NCBI GenBank assembly: GCA_016795035.1
Contig: JAEUIT010000041.1
Location: 1 to 41,800 of the forward strand
Origin: Phycisphaerae bacterium
Lineage (GTDB): Bacteria; Planctomycetota; Phycisphaerae; Phycisphaerales; SM1A02
Direction of reading: 5' to 3'
DNA length: 41,800 nucleotides
The notes below the pieces were generated by a model. It did not search any database and was not told the origin of the DNA. It worked only from the letters and a program-made list of their open reading frames with translations. The position numbers and the translations under genes are program-made. Positions 1 through 7,764 of the stretch are shown here, one piece after another. Every line of letters starts with the position of its first letter. Positions within the stretch are counted from its first letter, which is position 1.

Positions 1-473
1 TGCGCCGACACCTCCCCCACGCGAGCGTGGGGGAGGATGCAAGATCGCGCCTGCAACGCGGAGCGAGTGCGCGGCCCTCTGTCTCCGTCTCCGTCTCGGC
101 TTTCTTCTGGACTCGCTTTTCGCCTTCTCGTCTCGGTCTCCGCTCACTTCGACTCTCGCCACGACCGCCGGACGAGGTGAGAGATTAGCGCGCCGAAATC
201 GAGACGAGACCAGTGAGCGGAGGCAAGAGTAGAGACGCGCAGGCCCCCACCGTCGGCTGCGCCGACACCTCCCCCACGCGAGCGTGGGGGAGGATGCAAG
301 AGCGCGCCTGCAACGCGGAGCGCGCGCGCGCCCCTCTGTCTCCGTCTCCGTCTCGGCTTTCTTCTAGACTCTGCTTTCGCCTTCTCGTCTCGATCTCTGC
401 TTACAGATCTCGGGCTACGTCGGAAGACGAGGCGAGAGACGAGTACGCCGAGGCCGAAAGCCGAGACCGATGA
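1..473. repeat. Composite tandem repeat array, left end
   Basis: No gene is supported here. A unit of about 257 bases starts at 1 and again at 258; the first 64 bases of the two copies differ at about one position. Each unit has a perfect hairpin of CTCCCCCAC/GTGGGGGAG, then the CTGCAACGCGGAGCG word, then a run of hexads of the GTCTCC/GTCTCG type. The second half carries inverted GAGAC words. The short ORFs here are low-complexity translations of the repeat. The family recurs at 40690-41800. The array lies just beyond the 3' end of the P-type ATPase gene. Confidence 0.8.
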
Positions 474-2519
474 TCACGCCGGCTTCATCGTCACCGACGC
501 CGCTCCTGCTCGGACCGGCTTCACCGCGCGGTTCGCTTCGGCTTCGCGGCGCGCGGCCTCGGCGTCGGCGAATTCCTCGCCGAAGCGGACGAGCCGCAAG
601 CTGTTCGCGATCACGAAGACGTACGCCGCGGCCTGGATGAACGGCGTGAGCCACAGCTGAATCTGCCCGGTCGCCGCGAGCGCGAGGCTCACGAGCGCGA
701 TCACGAGGCTGCCGACGATGTTCCACCGGACGACGCTCGCGGCCTTGAGCGCGACTTCGACGAGGAAGGGGACGTGGCGCAGGTCGTCATTCATGAGCGC
801 GACGCCTGCGGAGTTCGTCGCGATGTCGGAGCCCGACAGGCCCATCGCCACGCCGACGTCGGCGCTCGCGAGGATCGGGCCGTCGTTGATGCCGTCGCCG
901 ACGACGAGCGTGCGGTGGCCCTTCTTGATGAGGTACTGCAGCTCCGCGTGCTTCTCTTCGGGGAGGCATTCGGCTTCGATCGCGTCGACGCCGACCGCCT
1001 GGCCCACGCGCTTCGCGACGGCAAGACGGTCGCCGGTGAAGATCGAGATGCGGCGCACGCCGAGCTCGCGCAGCTTGCTCACGACTTCGACCGCGTTCTT
1101 GCGGAGCTTGTCTTCGAGACCGACGGCGCCGAGGTAGCGGTCGCCGAGCATGAGATGCACGCCCGACATGCCTTCGATCTTCGCTTCGACCGCCTGCAAC
1201 GCGGAGGCGATGCCGGGGTTGAGTTCGAGAAGCCACGCGCCGCGGCCGGCGTAGAGCGTGCCGCGATCGGTCTCGGCCTTCACGCCGCGGCCGTGCAACT
1301 CCTGGTAGCTGCGGATCGCGTTCGGCTTGATGCGCGCCTTCTCCGCCGTTTCCAAGATCGACTTCGCGAGCGGGTGGTTCGAGCTCTGCTCCGCGTCGGC
1401 TGCGGATTGGAGGAGCGTCGCGCCGTCGACGCCGTCGGCCGGCGCGAGGCGGCTCACGGCGAACTTGCCGGTCGTGAGCGTGCCGGTCTTGTCCATCACG
1501 ACGGTGTCGACGTTCGCGGCCGCCTCGAGCGTGCGCGTCTGCTTGATCATGATGCCCAAGCGCGCGGCCGCGGCGAACGCGGCGACCATCGCGGTCGGAT
1601 AGGCGATGAGAAGGGCACCCGGCGCGGTGACGACGAGCACCGTGATCGCGCGCGACGCGGCCTGCGCCTTCGTCGCGGGATCATCGGAGCGCGTGGTGAA
1701 GAACCACACGAGCGCCGCGACCATCAGGACGACCGGCACGTAGTACTGCGCGAGGCGCTCGACCAATTCCTGTCGCTCGCCCTTCGCCGTTTCCGCTTCA
1801 CGAATGAGCTTCTCGACCTTGCCGATCGTTGTTTCGCCGGCGACGGCCGTGACCTGGATGTCGATCTGGCCCGTGAGGTTCGTGGTGCCGGCGTAGACCT
1901 CGACGCCCGGCTGCGCTTCGATCGGCACGGCTTCGCCGGTGAGCGACGCCTGATTGATGCTCGAGGTGCCCGCGACGATGCGACCGTCGACCGGCAGGTT
2001 CTCGCCGGGGCGCACACGGACGATCTGTCCGCGCGAGATCTGGCGAAGCGACGCTTCAGTCTCGCTGCCGTCTTCGTTCACGATGCGGGCGATGTCGGGA
2101 GTGAGTTCGACGAGGTCGCGGATCGCCCGCTGGGCGCCCCACGCGGTGCGGGAAAGGACGAGCTCGGCGAGCCAGAGGAAGAAGGCGAGGAATCCCGCCG
2201 CGAGGAACATGTTGGTCGCCATCGCCGCGATCACGGCGAGCACCGCGAGGCAGTCGCTTGAGGCGTGGCCCAACTTCAGTTCGTCCCACGCGCCGCGCGC
2301 GAGCGGCAAGGTCAAGATCACCGCGCCGACGAAGGCGGGGATGTTGGCGACCTGCTGGTCGATGCCGAAGACAAGCCCCGCGAGCCACGCGGTGAGAAGG
2401 AGGGTGCCGCCGATCAGCGCGAAGAAGAGGCGCCGTTCGAGCGTCTTGCCTTCCGTCGATTCGACCGCGTTCTGCTGCGAGACGGACCGGTCGGACGTCG
2501 CGAGGGAGAGATCTGACAT
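474..2519 (-). CDS. P1B-type (heavy-metal family) cation-transporting ATPase with an APG membrane motif
   Basis: An ATP-driven inner-membrane cation pump of 681 residues. In order I see paired N-terminal membrane helices, the actuator loop SLTGEAVPIE (about 190), a membrane helix with the metal-site proline at about 297, DKTGTLT with the phosphorylated Asp at about 341, the P1B-specific HP dipeptide in SSNHPLAKS, and GDGINDGP at about 540. The HP motif and helix layout place it in the heavy-metal P1B group rather than KdpB or P2 pumps. There is no N-terminal heavy-metal-associated domain. The membrane motif is APG, where CPC, CPH or SPC is usual, so the substrate cannot be predicted and transport activity is uncertain. 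TGEA replaces the commoner TGES/TGEP, and GINDGP the usual GINDAP. The ATG at 2519 is the only start that keeps the N-terminal region. No clear promoter was seen. Confidence 0.9.
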   Translation of the reverse strand: MSDLSLATSDRSVSQQNAVESTEGKTLERRLFFALIGGTLLLTAWLAGLVFGIDQQVANIPAFVGAVILTLPLARGAWDELKLGHASSDCLAVLAVIAAMATNMFLAAGFLAFFLWLAELVLSRTAWGAQRAIRDLVELTPDIARIVNEDGSETEASLRQISRGQIVRVRPGENLPVDGRIVAGTSSINQASLTGEAVPIEAQPGVEVYAGTTNLTGQIDIQVTAVAGETTIGKVEKLIREAETAKGERQELVERLAQYYVPVVLMVAALVWFFTTRSDDPATKAQAASRAITVLVVTAPGALLIAYPTAMVAAFAAAARLGIMIKQTRTLEAAANVDTVVMDKTGTLTTGKFAVSRLAPADGVDGATLLQSAADAEQSSNHPLAKSILETAEKARIKPNAIRSYQELHGRGVKAETDRGTLYAGRGAWLLELNPGIASALQAVEAKIEGMSGVHLMLGDRYLGAVGLEDKLRKNAVEVVSKLRELGVRRISIFTGDRLAVAKRVGQAVGVDAIEAECLPEEKHAELQYLIKKGHRTLVVGDGINDGPILASADVGVAMGLSGSDIATNSAGVALMNDDLRHVPFLVEVALKAASVVRWNIVGSLVIALVSLALAATGQIQLWLTPFIQAAAYVFVIANSLRLVRFGEEFADAEAARREAEANRAVKPVRAGAASVTMKPA

Positions 2520-2604
2520 GCGTGGTGCTGCTCAGAGAGCGGTCGGAGGCGGATGCGCGACGGGCGGACGCCCATTGGAGGGGCCGCGGGATGCCGTGCC
2601 CTGC

Positions 2605-2670
2605 ACCGTCTCGCGGGCATCCCTCTCGCAGGCCAAGAGGGGGAGGCTACGAGGGGAGCCTTGAGACGGT
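2605..2670. other. Possible three-way-junction RNA structure in the P-ATPase/gpsA divergent spacer
   Basis: The 340-base spacer 2520-2859 has no gene. It contains nested inverted repeats: an outer 8-bp stem (2605-2612 with 2663-2670) enclosing a 6-bp hairpin (2621-2626 with 2636-2641) and a 5-bp hairpin (2644-2648 with 2657-2661), all perfect. A separate perfect 8-bp hairpin with a 4-base loop lies at 2724-2743. I do not recognise a riboswitch consensus on either strand. It could be in the leader of either divergent gene, or chance in GC-rich DNA. Confidence 0.35.
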
Positions 2671-2845
2671 CCGACGAGAGACGTGGTCGGAGTCAGGGCG
2701 GACGCGAAAGGTCGCGCGAGCGCGCGGGCACATGCGTGCCCGCCGCGGACGTGGAGCGTAGCCCGATACGCTCGACAGCGGAAGTGGTTCGCGGCACCCC
2801 GAAGTCATGCGGGGGGTCGCGTCGGACCGCTCGAGCATCACGATG

Positions 2846-2851
2846 TACGCT
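2846..2851 (+). promoter_or_regulatory. Putative -10 box, leaderless start of gpsA
   Basis: TACGCT preceded by G, ending 8 bases before the gpsA ATG. No convincing -35 box. One of eight such sites in the window. Confidence 0.5.
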
Positions 2852-2859
2852 CTCGCCCG

Positions 2860-3900
2860 ATGTCCTCGCCTACTCCCTCTGGTGCCGAACGAATCGGAAT
2901 CGTCGGCGACGGGCAGATGGCCCTCGTCCTTGCCGACCTCCTCCAGTCGCGGGGGTTCGGCGTCACGATCTGGAGCCCGTTTCCCGCGGCCGCCGAGGAG
3001 TTGCGGCGCACCCGCGTCTCGGTGCGGCTGCCCGGCTTCCGCCTCGCCGACGCCGTCGTGGTGACCGGCGACGACGGCCGGTCGCTCCGCGAGTCGACCC
3101 TCCTCGTCAACGCGATCCCGACGCAGTTCATCCGCCCGACGTGGACCCGGCTCTGCCCGGCCTTCGGCACGGCGCGCATGGCGCCGGTCGTGAGCGTGGC
3201 GAAGGGCATCGAGACGGCGACCTTGACGCGGCCGAGCCAGATCTTGGCCGATGCGCTCGCCGCCGCCGGCGCGGCGGTCCCTTCTATCGCCGTCCTGAGC
3301 GGACCGACGATCGCCGGCGAACTCGCGAGGCGCCTGCCGGCCGTCCTCGTCGCCGCGAGCGACGACCCCGCGCTCGCCGAGCGGGTGCGCGAGGTCTTTT
3401 CGTCCCCCTGGACGCGCATCTACTCGCACGACGACATCCTCGGCGTCGAACTCGCGGGGGCCCTCAAGAACGTCATCGCGATCGCGGCCGGCATCATCGA
3501 CGGCGCCGGCCTCGGCACGAACGCGAAGTCCGCGTTGCTCGCCCGCGGCCTTGCCGAGATCGTGCGGCTCGGCGCAGCGCTTGGCGCGCGGCCCGAGACC
3601 TTTTTCGGCGTTGCAGGCGTCGGCGACCTCGCGACCACCTGCTTCTCGCCGGAAGGACGCAATCGTTCGTTCGGCGAAGCGATCGCGAAGGGAGCCCGCG
3701 TCGACGCCGTGTTAGCCCAAGGGTCGAGCGTCGTCGAAGGCGTGCCGACGGCGAAGGCGGTGCGCGAACTCGCGGGGCGCCTGGGCGTCGACCTTCCGAT
3801 CATCGATGCCGTCTACGCGATCGTCTTCGGCGGCCGCAGCCCGGCGGACGCGCTCGCGGACCTGATGCGCCGCTCGACGGGCGCGGAGAAGATTGGATGA
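2860..3900 (+). CDS. gpsA: Glycerol-3-phosphate dehydrogenase [NAD(P)+]
   Basis: Cytoplasmic enzyme that reduces dihydroxyacetone phosphate to sn-glycerol 3-phosphate, the first step of phospholipid backbone synthesis. At 346 residues it has the usual length. The N-terminal Rossmann motif is GIVGDGQMA (about 12-20), the SVAKGIE segment lies near 113, and the family signature GVELAGALKNVIAIAAG with the catalytic Lys lies near 204. This is followed by GLGTNAKSALLARGLAEI and the substrate-binding RNRSFG near 267. The reading frame stays open back to 2683, but the ATG at 2860 gives the normal N terminus and sits 8 bases after a -10-like TACGCT. No Shine-Dalgarno sequence is visible, which fits a leaderless message. 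It stands alone, and a heptad-repeat element begins just after the stop. Confidence 0.95.
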   Translation: MSSPTPSGAERIGIVGDGQMALVLADLLQSRGFGVTIWSPFPAAAEELRRTRVSVRLPGFRLADAVVVTGDDGRSLRESTLLVNAIPTQFIRPTWTRLCPAFGTARMAPVVSVAKGIETATLTRPSQILADALAAAGAAVPSIAVLSGPTIAGELARRLPAVLVAASDDPALAERVREVFSSPWTRIYSHDDILGVELAGALKNVIAIAAGIIDGAGLGTNAKSALLARGLAEIVRLGAALGARPETFFGVAGVGDLATTCFSPEGRNRSFGEAIAKGARVDAVLAQGSSVVEGVPTAKAVRELAGRLGVDLPIIDAVYAIVFGGRSPADALADLMRRSTGAEKIG

Positions 3901-3912
3901 CGGGAAGAAGAA

Positions 3913-4054
3913 GGATTCAGGATTCAGGAGTCAGGAGTCAGTGGGAAATGCACCGCGGTCGAAGCGCGAAGTGTCTTCCCCCCTGACTCCTGACTCCTGA
4001 CTCCTGACTCCCTTGATCCTTAATCCTTGATCCTTGATCCTTGCCCCTCGATCC
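3913..4054. repeat. Inverted heptad-repeat element 1 (gpsA / cupin junction)
   Basis: Left arm 3913-3940 is four contiguous 7-mers (GGATTCA twice, GGAGTCA twice). Right arm 3984-4054 is four TGACTCC copies, one extra base, then six TTGATCC-like copies. The arms are inverted complements around a unique spacer of about 43 bases, so the element could form a long imperfect hairpin. It fills the gap between two convergent genes. Confidence 0.85.
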
Positions 4055-4059
4055 TCTGC

Positions 4060-4431
4060 TCAACTTCCCGGCGTCGTCTTCCCGCAGTCAAAGCTCACCG
4101 GCACGAGGCAAAGGAAGTGCAGTTCGTCGCCGCGGTCCGCGCGGAATTGGTGCACGACGTTCGGCTTGACGAGCAGGATGTCGCCTTCGCGCACCGGATG
4201 GTCGGCGCCGTCATATTCGACGGTCCCCGAGCCGCCGGTCACGACGACCTCGTGCTCGTAGTTGTGGCTGTGGCGCGGCGTGAAGCCGCCCGAGGCGACC
4301 GCGAACTGGCGCAGCGAGAAGTTCGGCGCGCCGTCCGCGCGGCCGACCATGATGCGCATGGAGACGTCTTTCGTACCCTCCATCTGAAGGGGAGGCACGG
4401 ATCCCTCGCGGAGGTTTCGCTTGACGAGCAT
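4060..4431 (-). CDS. Small cupin-domain protein
   Basis: A 123-residue single-domain cupin, probably a cytoplasmic metal-binding beta-barrel. The first cupin motif is visible as PRHSHNYEHEVVVTGGSG, supplying the His-X-His and Glu/His ligands. The second motif region is GDILLVKPNVVHQF with a further His. The substrate cannot be told: small cupins include dioxygenases, isomerases and sugar-binding proteins. An ORF start exists at 4470, but the ATG at 4431 lies 6 bases after TACAGT (forward 4438-4443), so I prefer it. The gene is divergent from the metallo-hydrolase at 4473 and shares an overlapping, nearly palindromic -10 region with it. Confidence 0.8.
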   Translation of the reverse strand: MLVKRNLREGSVPPLQMEGTKDVSMRIMVGRADGAPNFSLRQFAVASGGFTPRHSHNYEHEVVVTGGSGTVEYDGADHPVREGDILLVKPNVVHQFRADRGDELHFLCLVPVSFDCGKTTPGS

Positions 4432-4436
4432 GGCCG

Positions 4437-4443
4437 TACTGTA
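4437..4443. promoter_or_regulatory. Overlapping divergent -10 boxes
   Basis: The 7-mer TACTGTA reads TACTGT on the plus strand (4437-4442) and TACAGT on the minus strand (4438-4443). The minus box ends 6 bases before the cupin ATG. The plus box would give the hydrolase gene a leader of about 24 bases containing GGAGG. The two polymerases could not occupy both sites at once. Confidence 0.45.
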
Positions 4444-4472
4444 GTGACGTACGCCGGAGGCGCCGCTCACGC

Positions 4473-5168
4473 ATGTCCACCGATCACCCGCCCGTCATCA
4501 CGACGTTCCCCCTCGGCGACTGGCAGACGAATTGCCACGTCGTCACCGTGCCGACCGGCCCGTCGCCGCGCGACTGTTGGATCGTCGACTGCGGGCATAG
4601 GCCCGAGCCGCTCCTCGCCTTCATCCAGAAGGAAGGGCTCGTGCCGAAAGGGATCCTCCTCACGCACTGCCACCTCGATCACATCATGGGGATCGACAAG
4701 GCGATCGCACTGTTCGGTCCGATGCCGATCCTCTGCCATCGCCTTGAGGCGGCGTGGAACACCGAGCCGATGCTCAACCTCTCGGGGTTCTACGGCATGC
4801 CGGTCAGCGTCTCGCCGCCGACCGCGTTCGTCGAGGATGGACAGACGATCGACCTCTGCGGCTCGTCATGGCGGGTGCTGCACGTTCCCGGGCATAGCCC
4901 GGGGAGCGTCGCCTTCGTCCACGACGGTTCGAACCAGGCGCTCACGGGCGACGCGCTCTTCGCCGGTAGCGTCGGGCGCTCCGACTTCCCGACGAGTAAC
5001 CCGCGCGACCTCCATCGCTCGGTGACCGAGACCTTGATGCGGCTCCCCGACCACATGACGATTCGACCGGGGCACGGACCGAAGACGACGATCGGCGTAG
5101 AGCGGCGGACGAATCCAAACGTCGCCCCGTACGTCGGGAAGGTAGGCGGCGGGCCAGCCCGACCCTAA
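4473..5168 (+). CDS. Metallo-beta-lactamase-fold hydrolase, glyoxalase II-like
   Basis: A 231-residue soluble hydrolase with the full di-metal site: THCHLDH near residue 64, a third His in HVPGHSPGS near 139, the bridging Asp in LTGDALF near 160, and the late His in RPGHGP near 202. This pattern fits the hydroxyacylglutathione hydrolase/YcbL subgroup that cleaves thioesters such as S-lactoylglutathione, but glutathione use is uncertain in planctomycetes and no substrate is assigned. The ATG at 4473 is preceded by GGAGG about 12 bases upstream. It is divergently transcribed from the cupin gene, and no operon partner follows. Confidence 0.88.
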   Translation: MSTDHPPVITTFPLGDWQTNCHVVTVPTGPSPRDCWIVDCGHRPEPLLAFIQKEGLVPKGILLTHCHLDHIMGIDKAIALFGPMPILCHRLEAAWNTEPMLNLSGFYGMPVSVSPPTAFVEDGQTIDLCGSSWRVLHVPGHSPGSVAFVHDGSNQALTGDALFAGSVGRSDFPTSNPRDLHRSVTETLMRLPDHMTIRPGHGPKTTIGVERRTNPNVAPYVGKVGGGPARP

Positions 5169-5210
5169 GCGCGACCGCCGGGCGCGGCCTGTGAATTTCG
5201 GACGGGGGGT

Positions 5211-5239
5211 TTGCCCGAGGGCCGGGCGTGAGGTAGGCT
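5211..5239 (+). promoter_or_regulatory. Putative promoter with a long structured leader for the 5369 gene
   Basis: TTGCCC (5211-5216), a 17-base spacer, TAGGCT (5234-5239). The implied leader of about 123 bases contains a hairpin GGCTG/CAGCC with a 9-base loop, outer GGGGC/GCCCC pairing, and a short CACTC-CCC-GAGTG hairpin followed by TTTT just before the start. The last could be a weak attenuator. No riboswitch class was recognised. Confidence 0.4.
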
Positions 5240-5368
5240 CGAATTCCAAATGGAATCGCTCAGGGCTGGCAACGCGTCAGCCGGGGCGAGGCCGACGGGC
5301 GGAACTCGACGACCATCCGGTCGCGGTCTTGCCCCAGCACTCCCCGAGTGTTTTACGAGGGAAATCGC

Positions 5369-6109
5369 ATGCTGACTCGTCTTCTAGTGGGCGTTCTCGC
5401 CCCGTGTCTCGCCATTGGCACCGCGTCGGCGGCCGTGGTGAATGTCACCATCCTCGGAACCGTCGAGTTCGCGCCGAACAGCGGCCCGCTCGGCCCGATC
5501 AACCCGAACCAGGCGGCGAAGATCACGTTCAGCGTCGACTCGTCGAACTTCGTCAACAACCCGACGTTCCCGACGCGCGGCTATCCGATCACGCAGCCCA
5601 CCTTCTCGACGACGATGGGCCCGATCACGATGACGCTCAAGAATCCCTTCCCGGGGACCCCGTACTTCGTCATCCGCAACAACGATCCGCAGGTCGACGG
5701 CTTCCAGCTCTCGACCGACCTCAGCCTTCCGGTGCCGCCGGCCCTGAATCTCAACGGTTCGTTCGGTCCGTACGGTGCGGGCTTCTACGTCACCTATGAA
5801 GGCAACACGCTGCCGTCGCTCGACATCCTCGATGCGATCGGCACCTACGAATACGACGGCCTCACGGTCTTCTACTGGAACATCACCGACGGTCCGTTTG
5901 AAGCGGTCGGCATGATCTTCGAGTCGATCACCTTGAGCGTGTCGGCCGATCTCAACGCCGACGGCATCGTGAACGGCGCCGACCTCGGCATCCTCCTCGG
6001 CGCCTGGGGTCCGTGCCGCTCGTGCGCCAACTGCACCGCCGACCTTAACGGCGACTGCACCGTCGACGGTGCCGATCTCGGCATTCTTCTCGGCGCCTGG
6101 TCGCTCTGA
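5369..6109 (+). CDS. Secreted protein with C-terminal GAW (GC-type dockerin-like) repeats
   Basis: A 246-residue exported protein of unknown role. The signal peptide is MLTRLLVGVLAPCLAIGTASA, with an AxA cleavage site near residue 21. The middle (about 22-190) is a beta-rich, Asn/Pro/Thr-rich domain I do not recognise. The C terminus has two calcium-loop repeats, DLNADGIVNGADLG and DLNGDCTVDGADLG, each ending ILLGAW. Such tails are typical of planctomycete exported proteins and probably serve in surface sorting or attachment; this role is inferred. The ATG at 5369, after an ACGAGGGA ribosome site, is preferred to 5348 because it starts directly with the signal peptide. A terminator follows at 6122. 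Confidence 0.8.
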   Translation: MLTRLLVGVLAPCLAIGTASAAVVNVTILGTVEFAPNSGPLGPINPNQAAKITFSVDSSNFVNNPTFPTRGYPITQPTFSTTMGPITMTLKNPFPGTPYFVIRNNDPQVDGFQLSTDLSLPVPPALNLNGSFGPYGAGFYVTYEGNTLPSLDILDAIGTYEYDGLTVFYWNITDGPFEAVGMIFESITLSVSADLNADGIVNGADLGILLGAWGPCRSCANCTADLNGDCTVDGADLGILLGAWSL

Positions 6110-6121
6110 CCGCTAGTGTCC

Positions 6122-6153
6122 CGGGCTTCAGACCTCGTCGAGGCCCGCGTTTT
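6122..6153 (+). terminator. Intrinsic terminator after the 5369 gene
   Basis: CGGGCTTC (6122-6129) pairs with GAGGCCCG (6140-6147), 8 bp with one G-T pair and a 10-base loop, followed two bases later by TTTT. It is 13 bases after the stop. Confidence 0.65.
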
Positions 6154-6201
6154 CCGTCGATCTCGTCCTGTCCCCCGGTGCATGGCACCGTGAGGATCTC
6201 G

Positions 6202-6265
6202 AGGGCGGAGTATCGAGGCGTGCCACGGCCGAGCGCCGTTCCCGCGTGCCTTTATACTCCGCCCT
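6202..6265 (+). promoter_or_regulatory. Perfect 12-bp inverted repeat over the probable nuoD promoter
   Basis: AGGGCGGAGTAT at 6202-6213 is repeated as its exact complement at 6254-6265, 40 bases apart. The right arm overlaps TATACT (6253-6258), a good -10 box. This gives a leader of about 60 bases that contains a 6-bp CCCGCG/CGCGGG hairpin (6276-6290). The pair could be an operator for a dimeric regulator or a looped site; alternatively it is an RNA stem on the opposite strand. Confidence 0.45.
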
Positions 6266-6323
6266 CTTCCATTCGCCCGCGCTGCGCGGGCCGTGACTAT
6301 CGCCGGCGCGGACCAACCCCCAC

Positions 6324-7646
6324 ATGCCGTACACGCTTCACCCCGACTCGCCCTCGCGGCCTGAGATCGCCGGGTCCCAGATCCCGTACGACCTCGACGT
6401 CGAGGACACGAGCTATCTCGCGAACCACGTCCACACGCCGGACCGTTGGATCCTGAACTTCGGCCCGCAGCACCCGGCGACCCACACGACCCTTCGCCTC
6501 ATCCTCGAGATCGACGGCGAGCGCGTGGCGCGGGCGACGCCGCACATCGGCTACCTCCACTCGGGCTTCGAGAAGCTCGGCGAGCACCACGACTGGAACC
6601 AGTACGTCTGCACGATCAGCCGGATGGACTACATCTCGCCGATCGTGAACGACATCGCCTGGCACGGCGCGGTCGAGAAGCTCTTCGGCATCGACCTCAC
6701 TCCGCGTTGCAAGGTCGTCCGCACGATCATGGCCGAGCTCGGCCGCATCCAGAATCACCTGCTTTGCGTCGGCGCCGCGGCGCTCGACCTCGGGGCCTTC
6801 ACCGGTTTCCTCTACGGGTTCAACGAGCGCGAGCACATCTACGACATCGTCGAGTACATCTCGGGCCAGCGGTTCCACCCGGACTGGACGCGCGTCGGCG
6901 GCACGTGGCGCGACCTTCCCGACGACGAGACCTTCCGCCGCATGGTGCGTCACTTCGTCGACGTGCGCCTCTCGCGCTCGATCAAGGACCTCGAGACGCT
7001 CCTCAACCGCAATCGCATCTTCATCGATCGCCTCACCGGCGTCGGCTCGATCTCGAAGGAGGACGCGATCGCCTGGAGCCTCACCGGCCCGATCGCCCGC
7101 GCCGCCGGCGTGCGCCGCGACATCCGCAAGGACGAGCCGTACCTCTGCTACGAGAACAACTGGGACGGCGAAGGCGCCGAAGCGGTGAAGTTCAGCGTGC
7201 CGATCGCGAGCGAAGGCGACTCGCTCGCGCGCTACCTCGTGCGCGTCGAGGAGTTGAAGCAGTCGGCGAAGATCATCGACCAACTCATCGACCGCATTCC
7301 GAAGGGCCCGATGAACTCCGACGTCAACGCGAAGTTCGTGACGCCGGAGAAGGGCGACGTCTACGGCTCGATCGAAGCGACGATCCAGCTCTTCGAGCTC
7401 CGCATGCATAACCGCGGCGTCGACGCGCCGATCGGCGAGTGCTACCACGCGATCGAAAGCCCGAACGGCGAGCTCGGCTACTACCTCGTCTCCGACGGCG
7501 GCCGCTGCGCGTGGCGAGCGCGGACGCGTCCGCCGAGCTACATCAACTACTCGGTCTTCCCGAAGCTCATCGAAGGCCACCAGCTCGCGGACATCGTCGC
7601 GGTGCTCGGTTCCCTGAACATCATCGCGGCGGAGTTGGATCGCTGA
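6324..7646 (+). CDS. nuoD: NADH-quinone oxidoreductase subunit D
   Basis: The 49-kDa-type subunit of respiratory complex I, in the peripheral arm at the quinone-binding cavity. At 440 residues it is close to the family length. Family marks include FGPQHPATH near 52, HIGYLHSGFEKL near 76, YVCTISRMDY near 96, GFLYGFNEREHIYDIVE, and the C terminus GSLNIIAAELDR. The ATG at 6324 begins a normal N-terminal extension. It starts a partial nuo set (D, E, F) without nuoA, B, C or G in the window, so the rest of complex I must be encoded elsewhere. The probable promoter lies at 6253. A heptad-repeat element separates it from nuoE. Confidence 0.96.
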   Translation: MPYTLHPDSPSRPEIAGSQIPYDLDVEDTSYLANHVHTPDRWILNFGPQHPATHTTLRLILEIDGERVARATPHIGYLHSGFEKLGEHHDWNQYVCTISRMDYISPIVNDIAWHGAVEKLFGIDLTPRCKVVRTIMAELGRIQNHLLCVGAAALDLGAFTGFLYGFNEREHIYDIVEYISGQRFHPDWTRVGGTWRDLPDDETFRRMVRHFVDVRLSRSIKDLETLLNRNRIFIDRLTGVGSISKEDAIAWSLTGPIARAAGVRRDIRKDEPYLCYENNWDGEGAEAVKFSVPIASEGDSLARYLVRVEELKQSAKIIDQLIDRIPKGPMNSDVNAKFVTPEKGDVYGSIEATIQLFELRMHNRGVDAPIGECYHAIESPNGELGYYLVSDGGRCAWRARTRPPSYINYSVFPKLIEGHQLADIVAVLGSLNIIAAELDR

Positions 7647-7651
7647 AAGAA

Positions 7652-7761
7652 GGGTTCAGGGGTTCAGGGTCCAGGGTTCAGGGGCAGAAGAAATCGCCCC
7701 GACTCGACCTCGAAGCTCTTCACCCTGAACCCCGAGCCCCGAACCCCGAACCCTGAACCCC
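7652..7761. repeat. Inverted heptad-repeat element 2 (nuoD-nuoE junction)
   Basis: GGGTTCA-type copies from 7652, a unique spacer, and TGAACCC-type copies ending at 7761. The right arm ends three bases before the nuoE ATG, so the element occupies the position where a Shine-Dalgarno sequence would lie. Confidence 0.85.
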
Positions 7762-7764
7762 TTT

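Noticed and set aside
774..2261. Plus-strand ORF of 495 codons
   Set aside because: It is antisense to the P-type ATPase, Arg/Asp/His-rich, with no domain; a GC-rich shadow frame.
6297..7580. Minus-strand ORF of 427 codons
   Set aside because: Antisense to nuoD, biased composition, no motif.
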